This document shows, in pieces, positions 55,506-64,000 of a stretch of 64,000 bases of DNA. The notes under the pieces were generated by a model. That model was not told the DNA's origin, made no database searches, and was given only the letters and a program-made list of their open reading frames with translations. The stretch is from the NCBI GenBank assembly GCA_021397845.1, contig CM038044.1, positions 82,097,942 to 82,161,941 of the forward strand, in the 5' to 3' direction. Made by a program: the position numbers and the translations under genes. The first letter of the stretch is position 1. Every line of letters starts with the position of its first letter. This DNA is from Areca catechu. Taxonomy: Eukaryota; Streptophyta; Magnoliopsida; Arecales; Arecaceae.

Positions 55506-58101
55506 TGAAAGAATGGTGCCCTTAAAGCCAATCATTGTAAGGGCATTTCTGTGATCTTCCAACTCATGTATGATACTATTTATCAATAAAAGGCATCTTT
55601 TGATTCATCATACTGCTGCATCTTATCAAAATTATGATGAACCCCATAGGTTAGGGTAATAGAATTAGGTTTATGATGGAGATCATAATGGTGAGACCTA
55701 AGTTCCTATAAACCCTAATCTAAAATATTCCTAGTCGTTGGATAATCGATTCGGGGATTGATGAATCTGGAAAGACTAGCACATCCTATGTATGCTCGAT
55801 GGAGAGGGTGGTTGGTCTCATAATCACTTGTATAAAGACACTAATACAAGGATGCGGGTGCCCATTATGTTATCAGTCCACTGAACTGATCCGACAAGAG
55901 AACATCAAATGGAAGTCTTACTTACTTGTCAAAAGAATGTTCTCTTAGTGGGAGTTGTGCATGTGATCCTTACACCTGAGACTACCATAGTATCTTGTGC
56001 ACATAAACCTATATTTTGGTGCATACTCACTCATGATAATTAAGTCATGTATGGGGTATTTCTAGATATGGTGGATTGTGTATAAAGGTAATGAGTAGGT
56101 CAACAAGGAATCGATCACTCCTAGTAAGAGGAGAAGTTATCCCGCGTGATTTCTTCAAATGATGACTTGAAAGTCTTTGATCAAAGCAGGATGAGATTAG
56201 ATAGTGTTTATAATCTTTCATCGATCGAGTCTTTATTATCAAATTGAGATTCAAAATGATTAAGTGCTAGGGTTTGACATTTATCCATGCCCATCACTTA
56301 ATCAGGATATAGGGAGATCGAAAGATTGAATTGTACAGTAACTTTCTGCTGAAGTGTATTTTGATACTTTTCACCAAATTTCTCATCTTCTGGATAGTCA
56401 TGACATGTTGCTAAATGTCAATCATATCTTGTGGGCTTTCATGAATCAATTGGATTGAATTCATGAGTCAATTCGAAAGCTAGTTCGAATTGGCAACTTA
56501 GGTCAGCTCAATTTGACCTAATTAGGTCAAATCGGATTCGATTGGATCAAATTGGCTTGGACCTAAACCTACTGCTAGCTAGATGTGGAACCCAAAGGGT
56601 CACACATATTAGGAAATTGACTAGGAAGTCAATTAGCATTTTATTAGGATCATGGGATCTTAATTGGTTAGCTAAATTATACACTAGCATGTGTATGCTA
56701 ACCTAACTCCTAACCCAATTGAATTGGGTCTAAAAGGTTGCTAAATGGACTAACCAATTTTTGGGAGGCCTAAATTGGGTTAAGTCCTGAGTGGGACAAA
56801 ATTATCAGATTTTATCTGATAATTTTTGGACATTTTATGTGCCATATACGAAGAGTCCCAAGGGCATGGGACTCTTGGCACCAAAAGAAATGGTCGGCAA
56901 TCAAAGTGGTGCAGAAGGACCAAGAATCCTTCTGCTTATGATCACTTGTAACGTGATAAACTTCACTTTATCCCCTTTCATATGACACCCATATTGCATG
57001 GCCTTTGACTGGTCAAAGATGGGAAATGGCATGGAGAAAGGTGGCATATAAGTGAAGAGTAGCGACTCTTCACAATTGGTGCACAGAAAAGGACCTAGAG
57101 TCTTGCTTAGGGGAGTTGTTTCCAGATGAAACAAGGTATCCCTAGCCTTATCCCATGCATATTTGTCCTAGCTTATTACTGGTTGTAAGAAGGGATGGGC
57201 GGTGAAATTAAATGGCGCGCGCAAGTGAAATGTTGCGACCCTTCACTTAGTTACCGCAACATTTAAATCAAAGAGTCCTTCTTAATGAAGGAACTTGACT
57301 CTTGGATAAGTCTGCTTCCACGCCATCTTAAGACCCCTATCAACTTGTTACATGCCACATGGCATGAGGACAAATGGCCAACCACCAGGAGAAGTCTTTG
57401 GGTGCAGGAAGGGTTATGGCATTTGGCGTAGGAAGAGTCATGATGCTTCAAGATAAGACTCCTTAATGAAGGGTCTTATTTGATCTGTTGATAGACAGAT
57501 CAAAGGCTGATGAAGAGCCATCATTGGTGCCTCTCCATCTCCTATTTATAGTCTTCATTCTTTAGGCCGAAGGCATTATGATTCTGATATCCTTTCTTTC
57601 TTACATTCTTACACTCTGCAACACTCTCCTTGTCACTTCCATCCCTTGTTAAAGTTTAGGTCTTATCTTAAGACAAGTCCACCATTTTAAAACAAGGGTT
57701 TAGGAAGAGATTTAGAAAGTGAAAAAGATAGTGAAGAGAGGATTTGGAGAGGGTTCAGAGTGTTCTACTGAAGGGCAAGGGTTTGAGCAAGAAAGGAGAG
57801 GCTGCCAAAAGAAGAAAGGCCATCAGAAGAGTCCCAGTGATTTAAGCAACCAACTATTAAGGAGTGCTTCCTAGGTCCATTCCTATGTGGATCACCTCTA
57901 GAGGGCATGCACTTGTGTACCTAGTGGAAAGAAGAAGGAATTAGCATTCCAGGTATTTTTCCAAACCCTAATTGCATGACTTATTAATTGTAATGAATAA
58001 GGGATCTTGGGCTTAGGGTTTCAAGTTGTTTGGAGTTTCATGAAAGAAGTTTTTTGAAATCCAGTGTTCTGCTGTGCCATCAAAACCCTAGAAAACCAAC
58101 A
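55506..58101 (+). mobile_element. Solo LTR (2.6 kb) of a family related to the Angela-like chain
   Basis: It starts TGAAAGAATGGTGCCC and ends CCAACA. The 2596 bp align in outline with the chain LTRs, for example the shared ccccatag-ttaggg stretch near 55645, AGATGTGGAACCCAA near 56580, a TATTTATA box at 57543 and AAGACAAG motifs near 57675. The flanking duplication is imperfect: AGTCT (55501-55505) against AGGCT (58102-58106). There is no internal region, as expected after LTR-LTR recombination. Confidence 0.88.
56851..56876 (+). other. Conserved hairpin with compensatory changes in the 2.6-kb solo LTR
   Basis: AAGAGTCCCA (56851-56860) and TGGGACTCTT (56867-56876) are perfectly complementary. 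In the chain LTRs the matching arms are AAGAGTCCAT and ATGGACTCTT, so both sides changed together. Confidence 0.7.
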
Positions 58102-59149
58102 AGGCTATGTAAATTTCTACTTGAAAATGGTTTTTCTAGAGGCAATGTAGATACTACACTATTTTTGAATAGAAAAAATGATGATCTCTTAGTAGTACAA
58201 GTTTATATTGATGATATCAGTTTTGGTTCTACTAATGAAACTCTTTGTCAAGAGTTTGACAAGCTTATGCAGGGAGAGTTCGAGATGAGTATAATTGGAG
58301 AACTAAACTTCTTTCTTCGACTCCAAATCAAGCAAACTAAAGAAGGGATCTTCATCAACCAAGCAAATCACAAAAGAAATCTTAAAGAAGTTTGTGATGG
58401 AGACAACCAAGCCATTAGGTACACCTATGAGCCATTCTTGCAAACATGACAAAGATGAATCAGGTAAAAATATTTATCAAAAATTATACAGAGGTATCAT
58501 CGGTTCATTATTGTACTTAACTACTAGTATGCCAGATATTATGTTTAGCATGTGCATGTATGCTAGATATCAGTCTGCTGCTAAAGAATCTCATTTATTG
58601 GCTGTAAAGCGCATTCTTAGATATTTATCTGGCATAACTGATATTAGACTATGGTATTTTGGAGATTTATAAATTGAATTGATTGTCTATTCTGATGCTG
58701 ACTTTGCTGGATATAAACTAGATAGGAAAAGCACTAATGATACCTGTCAATTTCTTGGAGTTAATTTGATTTCATGGTTTGGCAAAAAATAAAATTTAGT
58801 TGCTCTATCTATGGCAGAAGTCGAATATGTAGCAGTTGGAAGTTATTGTACTCAAATCTTATGGATCAAACAACAACTCAAAGATTTTGGCATCAAGTTA
58901 AATAAAACTCCCATAAGATGTGACAACATAAGTGCTATCAATTTAACTAAAAATCCAGTTCAACATTCAAGAAGCAAATACATTGAAATAAGACATCACT
59001 TCATAAGAGACCATGTGCAAAATGGTGATGTAATGCTTGATTTTGTATGTTCTGATAGACAATTAGCAGACATTTTCATTAAGTCCCTTAGTGAAGATAG
59101 GTTTTGCATGATTAGAAAAGAATTAGGTATCATTGATCCCTTTGATTGA
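58102..59149 (+). pseudogene. SIRE-like RT 3' half and RNase H
   Basis: It resumes after the solo LTR with CKFLLENGFSRGNVDTTLF. RT has VYIDDISFGSTN (YIDD near 58205). The frame shifts near 58395 and continues with METTKPLGTPMSHSCKHD and GSLLYLTTSMPDIMF. A TAA follows GDL at 58670-58672. RNase H has YSDADFAGYKLDRKS, AEVEYVAVG, RCDNISAINL and RQLADIF, with a stop near 58790. The natural end is FD at 59149. Confidence 0.88.
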
Positions 59150-59541
59150 AACTCTTTCAAATTCTTCATTGGATTCCTTCAAATATTCAAAATCCTCTCA
59201 AATATCATTTAGTATAATCCTTAGACCCCCCTGGATTTTTGGCAATTTTTTAAAAACCTTTCTGATTTTTCCCTGAACTTTTTGACCTTTTTGAACAAAT
59301 GTCGACACTTGCAATTTGCCCAAGTATTGACTCACCGAAGTGTCGACACTTGAGCAAATCGCAAGTATCGGCATCATCGAATACATTTTCCCATTCTTTT
59401 TTCACTCTTGTCTCTTTCTAGTGGTCCCCAAACTTCTCCAATCACCCTTAAATAGTGTTTCCTCCTCTCAATCCTTCCTCTTTTAGCTAAATCCCCATCT
59501 TCTCCCTTCAATCCCATTCATTTCTAGCGATTTTGGTGGCA
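59150..59541 (+). other. Spacer between pol and the extra ORF, with GTCGACACTT motifs
   Basis: It is non-coding. AAGTGTCGACACTT (59338-59351) is a perfect 14-bp palindrome, and ATGTCGACACTT lies at 59299-59310. These match the motif arrayed in the LTRs of the same element. Confidence 0.6.
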
Positions 59542-61169
59542 ATGGGTCCGAGAAAGCAAGTGGCATTCTGCAAGAAGAGGTCCCATTTTAAGTGAGGAGA
59601 TTCTAGCTTAAGTGAAAGGAGGTCTAAGGCTCGACAAGACCAAGCAAAGCAGCATGGTGAGCTCGAGGCTCAAGCAGCAGCTAGGGCAACCCCTCCGCAG
59701 CTGTCCCCCATAGTCGAACGAGTGGCAGGGAAAGTTATTGCCTATGGGAGGAGGATTGATTTGCCTTTTCTGGACTCGAAGGGCTTTGTCATTGGAGATT
59801 TACTGAGGGCTGCTAGGTTGGTACCATTCTACATTATGCGAGAGCAGTATTACCCTCACTTGATGTGGGAGTTCTATGGCAGCATGGCTACTGACGGGAT
59901 CAGATGGACTGCACAAGTCAAGGGAGTTCAGATTCCAGTCACGCCTGATGGACTGCATAGGTCAGGGGAGTTCAGATTCTGGGCACACCTGATACACTTA
60001 GCAGAGTTTGGGAGATCCCATTACAAGGTTTGGTAGCTAACTGTGTTAGAGACAGGGATGCCACATTCAGATGTATCTTGGAGCGAGATGATATTAGAGG
60101 AGTGTCCACTATCTTAGCCAGTCAGTTATCCATGGAGATGAGGTTACTGCATCACATCATTGCCAAGATTCTGCTTTCGAAGATAGGCAAGTTTGACTTT
60201 ATTACAGAGCGGGAGCTGGTGCTGATGGTCACCCTGACTCAACGGATGGCACCTACCTGTGTTGATGATTCACCAGATGGGTGAGGCAGCCGCCCAGAGG
60301 AGATTATGCTTACCATACGGGATGGGTCTGACCTGTATCTTTAGAGCTTATGGTATACCCTTGGAGGGTGAGGCCTCCAAAGAGATTCTGCATATAGATA
60401 CCTATGGGGAGAAATCACTACACAAGATGGGTTTCAGAAAGGTAGCAGATAGATGGACTAGGAGGGAGTCAGGCTAGGAGACTGATGAGCAGGACGAGAT
60501 CAGGCAACAAAGGCGAGGCCTTCTACACCTACTCCATAGATGACTCCTATTCAAGCACCAGTTGATAGATCAGAGTCAGAGCCTATTACATCTCCTTCTA
60601 CTCTAGCTCCTCAGTATACTTTAACAATAGATTTTGCATTCGAGGATAAACTGAGGGAGCAGATCATTGCTATCCTTGAGGATATTATGAGTATATCAGC
60701 CAGGACTAGCAGGCTTCAGATTGAGTTGCACGGATTGAGAGCTTATATTGATGAGTTCACATCTATCAGACAGGCTATGGAGGCAGGGTTTGCTGAGATT
60801 AGAGATTTGCTGAGATCCCTGTTGCCTCCTCCTACTGCACCTGGACCCTCAGTTCCACCTCCTCTTCCTCCCCGAGATGATGGTGATGATCCGATACTTG
60901 GTGGTGATGCAGTTCATGAGGATTAGCCTCTAGTTGGTTTAGTGGATGCTTCTGTTCAGGCTACGGATCCTGCCCCTGATATTCAGCATGCGACTGATTC
61001 CACTTTCTTCACTCCAACAGATTCTCTGAGGACTTCCAGGACTTCTAGGACAGTAGTTCACTCTGGCCCTTCTCTTAGGACTAGAAGATTGACCCGTAAG
61101 ACTCCTAGACCTTCAGTTGCCAGGATTATGGCACCTGTAGCTCTGGAGTTTCCATCTGATGAGGTGTAA
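59542..61169 (+). pseudogene. Extra 3' ORF of the SIRE-like element (plant transposon protein-like, unknown role)
   Basis: It begins MGPRKQVAFCKKRSHFK, then a stop. The body runs 59722-60036 (FLDSKGFVIGDLLRAARLVPFYIMREQYYPHLMWEFYGSM split by no stop), ends at a TAG where Gln fits, shifts frame near 60040, and continues through SQLSMEMRLLHHIIAKILL, YGMGLTCIFRAYGIPLEGE and MGFRKVADRW to about 60475. From 60540 a helical stretch, a Pro-rich tract (PPPTAPGPSVPPPLPP) and a Ser/Arg-rich tail to 61169 follow, with a TAG at 60924. The pattern recalls the putative plant transposon protein domain sometimes carried downstream of pol. The SIRE env-like ORF occupies the same place, but no membrane segment or signal peptide is visible. 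Function unknown. Confidence 0.65.
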
Positions 61170-61709
61170 CCTCATAGATGATATGTTTGCATTTCATGTA
61201 CTCTCTATGTTGTATTTTTAGTTTATGTATGAGATTTTGTTGTTGTACTGAAACTCTTCTATACATGAAAGTTATGTTTCCTATTATTACTCATCTTTTT
61301 TGTCTTATTAACATTCTATTTTGACCAACGCACTAATTAAGGGGGAGAAAATCCTTTTAATTTTTAATGATGACAAAAAGGGGGAGTAAGATAAGATAAG
61401 ATTGATTAAATAAGTAACAATCCAAAATTTTCAATAATTCACAATCTACTTAAGATAGGGGTAGAAAATGAGAAAATTTAACATTGTCTGACACATCAAA
61501 TATTGTTGAATGAACTAAAAGGATAATATATCTCCATCTGAATGTCATTATGAACTTTGTTTGATGATAATTGTGAAGTTTGTTTGATGAATTTATTCAA
61601 TTTATAATGCCTTTGAATGTATGTTTACGTGAAAGTTTAATACAATAGCCAAACTTGAATTCAAATGCTTATATACTCAAAGTTTTGTCATCATCAAAAA
61701 GGAAGAGAT
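61170..61709 (+). promoter_or_regulatory. 3' non-coding region with polypurine tracts
   Basis: Two GGGGGAG-containing tracts lie near 61338 and 61376. A degraded tract AAAAAGGAAGAGAT (61696-61709) sits directly before the 3' LTR. Multiple purine tracts at this place are usual in SIRE-type elements. The rest is AT-rich and shows nothing else. Confidence 0.65.
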
Positions 61710-63330
61710 TGCTAGCTTTAGCCCTTGATTTTGATGAATAACAAAATATTGAGTATATGTTTTGTACTAATGTTTCAATTGGAATTATGAATTCTAGGTC
61801 ACAAAAGTATCAAAGTCATTCATTTAAATGCAAGATGAATTTCAAAGTTTAGAAGTCTTCTCACCTTGAAAAGCCATGAAATTGATCACTTTGATCTTTA
61901 TGGAGAAGAAATTGGAAGTTTATTGGATAATCTTTTAGAGTTTCGAAGCTTGGTACAAAGTTTTAAAATTGGCACAAACCAAGTGTCGACTCATGTAATC
62001 TCAAGTGTTGACTGATGAAAGCAAGTGTCGATACCTCTGAAGACTAGCATGCAAAATTTTTGCTGGCATGCCAAGTGTCGACTCAAGTGTCGACTCATAG
62101 ATTGACTCAAGGCCTGAGAACAGAAATGAATAGAACATCATTTTTTGGACTTCACTAAAGTGTTGAGTCAAGTGTCGACTCACAAAATGACTCATGGCCT
62201 GAGACAAGAAGTTACAGAATAGTATCTCTCCAAGATTTTTTGTCAAGTGCTGACTCAAGTGTCGACTTACAAGACTCAAGTGTCGATTCACAAGATTCAA
62301 GTATCTACTCATATGTCAACTCATAGCCTGAGACCAGAAATAAAGCAGAACCATATTTTTCAAATAATTATACTAGTGTCGATCCAAGTGTCAACTCATG
62401 AAGACTCAAGTGTCGACCCAAGTGTCGACTCACAGGTCGACTCATAGATTCTAACAACATTAATGGCTATATTTTTAGAAGTTCAGAATTGGCTCAAACG
62501 GTCTAAAATGGCAAGATTCTCAACTCCAATGGTCAGAAATGGTTTTTTTGAGATTTTTGAAGTATTTATCACTCACCAAACTCATTGAAGACATAAGAGA
62601 AAAAGAAGAAACACAAGAGACAAAATCTTATCTTTTGAAAAAGCTATTGAAAAGATAAGACTGAGCCTTAAAGAAGATTCCACCTGAAAAAGCCTTCATT
62701 CTTGCTATTGAGCCTTCAAATCAATATCCAAAAGTATTCATTGAAAGTTTTCAAGAAGAAGAAAACAACTCAATCATTCAAGAAGAGCTTAATCAACTTT
62801 ATTTATGTTCTTTTGAGAGTTTTATTTTTGTGCCTTAATCTGTACCTTTGGTTTTAATTATTGTAACTAGTTTCAAGGCTATTGAAACTAGGGTTAGGCC
62901 CTTCCAAGACATGAATTGGAATTCAAGCCTAGGGTTGGCTTGAGGGAAAGGTTGTTGATGAGCCTAAGTGACAAAACTAATAAGGGATTTTAACTTGTGA
63001 GCCTGGAAAACAAGTTGGCTATAATCTTGGTGATTATAGTAGAAATTCCCAACGGGTAGCTTAGGAAGTGGATGTAGGTGCTTGGTGTGCACCGAACCAC
63101 TATTTATCTTTGTGTTTGTGATTGCTTGCTCTTTCTTATTAATTTTTCTTATTTATTCTATCTTTATTTTACTAACTTTGCTACATATCTTTATTGGGCA
63201 TATAATTACTTTGGCAAAACACAAGCACCTTGTTTCACAAACATATTAGTTCAGTACATACTTGTTTTAGTTTAAAATTTTTAAAAATACCTAATTTACC
63301 CTCCCTTTTGGGTTGCTACACTGGGCAACA
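61710..63330 (+). repeat. SIRE-like 3' LTR
   Basis: It starts TGCTAGCTTTAGCCC, ends GGGCAACA and is 1621 bp long. It holds the GTCGACTCA array at 61980-62440. It is shorter than the 5' copy and diverged from it by substitutions and small deletions. Confidence 0.93.
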
Positions 63331-63559
63331 CTTGAACTCATAAATATTTGTTGTGTAACACGACATTTATGAGAAATTGGGATCTCAACCCCATTAAAGA
63401 AACCCTGTTAGGGTTTCTCACTTACTATAGGTGAGGGTTGTAGTATTCATAGTAAAATAGTGGAAGATACAATTAGATTGAAAAGTCCTTATCTAGTTGT
63501 GTATATCATCTTGAGTGGTTTGCTTAACTTTGTTCTTTATTTTTGTGTAGATTAATATT
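63331..63559 (+). mobile_element. Leader fragment of the second Angela-like element (part 2)
   Basis: It follows the CTTGA duplication. The fourth constant-loop hairpin has arms CTCATAAAT (63337-63345) and ATTTATGAG (63365-63373) around ATTTGTTGTGTAACACGAC. Then comes GAAACCCT/AGGGTTTC, a perfect short hairpin near 63400. The order matches the leaders of the chain units. Confidence 0.8.
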
Positions 63560-64000
63560 ATGGCTTCTAATTTAGCATATGGAATATTTTAGATGCCAAT
63601 AAGTTGGCCAGTCCTAATAATGTGGATTGGTTAAGGAACCTGAGAATTGTCTTAACTCAAGAGAATATCTCTTACATCCTCAATTCTTCTTATCTAGATC
63701 CGATCGGAGATGATGCAATGGAGGAGAAAAGGACCATATATAAAATATGGTAGAATGATAGTTTAACTATCAAGTGCATTATGTTGGTCTCTATGAGCAA
63801 TAAGTCATAGAGGCAACATGAAGAAATGGAACCTCGGTCCTTACTGCTCAATCTTGAAGAGCTTTATAAAGAGCAAAATAGGGCTACCCGATATGAAATA
63901 TCAAAGTAATTATTTCGAGCATGTATGGCTGAGGGCTCGTCCATTCAAGCCCATGTCTTAAGATGATTGACTTAATCACTCAATTAGATCAATTAGGCTT
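63560..64000 (+). pseudogene. Gag remnant of the second Angela-like element, runs off the window
   Basis: It starts ATG GCT TCT at 63560. After a frameshift near 63592, gag text matches the chain family: DANKLASPNNVDWLRNLRIVL, ISYILNSSYLDPIGDDAMEE, NDSLTIKCIMLVSMSN and LLNLEELYKEQNRATRYEIS. Stops stand where Gln is expected (TAG for CAG near 63750 and 63808; TAA for CAA near 63907). The pol part lies beyond the window. Confidence 0.85.

Larger units (their letters stand above)
49927..63330 (+). mobile_element. SIRE/Maximus-like Copia element with extra 3' ORF, itself carrying a solo LTR
   Basis: LTRs lie at 49927-51586 and 61710-63330, with perfect target duplication CTTGA (49922-49926, 63331-63335). 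The order is gag, coiled-coil spacer, protease, integrase, RT, RNase H, then an additional ORF, as in SIRE-type elements. RT is interrupted by a 2596-bp solo LTR. It inserted into the leader of an Angela-like element, at the foot of that leader's fourth constant-loop hairpin. Confidence 0.93.

Noticed and set aside
59722..60477. Host gene downstream of RNase H
   Set aside because: It lies inside the SIRE-like element between pol and the polypurine tract, within the CTTGA target duplication.

Overview
This window looks like plant nuclear DNA made almost entirely of nested LTR retrotransposons. The lineages that can be read are Ty1/Copia of Angela-like, Tork-like and SIRE/Maximus-like type, and a Ty3/Gypsy chromovirus. 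No intact host gene, tRNA, rRNA or CRISPR array was recognised. The species cannot be read from the sequence. The mix suits a large-genome flowering plant, perhaps a monocot, but that is inference.

Layout. 1-2396: eroded coding-like remnant with intron-like breaks. 2397-2587: short LTR-like end with a primer-binding site. 3246-6656: decayed Tork-like pol and the start of its 3' LTR. 6657-46687: head-to-tail chain of Angela-like Copia units (LTR-int-LTR-int-LTR-int-LTR-int-LTR) in which neighbouring units share LTRs. LTR4 is split by an 8.8-kb Gypsy chromovirus (29615-38458, duplication GATCA). The last internal region is split by a 683-bp solo LTR (44622-45304, duplication AATCC). 46688-49175: minus-strand SIRE-like fragment. 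49176-49926 and 63331-64000: two halves of the leader and gag of a second Angela-like element. They are separated by a plus-strand SIRE-like element (49927-63330, duplication CTTGA), whose reverse transcriptase is split by a 2.6-kb solo LTR.

How the parts would work. Each full element was built for LTR-driven transcription, tRNA-primed reverse transcription at TGGTATCAGAGC-type sites, and Gag-protease-integrase-RT-RNase H polyproteins. Nearly all are now dead, mostly through nonsense changes of the C-to-T type (CAG to TAG, TGG to TAG, CGA to TGA). The Gypsy element is closest to intact, with one in-frame stop, though several conserved residues have changed.

Most interesting. The roughly 1.2-kb leaders between primer-binding site and gag in the Angela-like elements appear to be elaborately structured RNA. 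They hold four hairpins with unrelated stems but one nearly constant 19-nt loop, and a nested hairpin with a conserved loop. They also hold a two-unit GTGTCTAG...CCTGGCC module. The diverged second Angela-like family keeps the layout with different stem sequences, one of them using G-U pairs. The two-unit module also occurs, in the same order and nearly the same spacing, in the leader of the unrelated Gypsy element. A packaging, dimerisation or translation-control role is inference.
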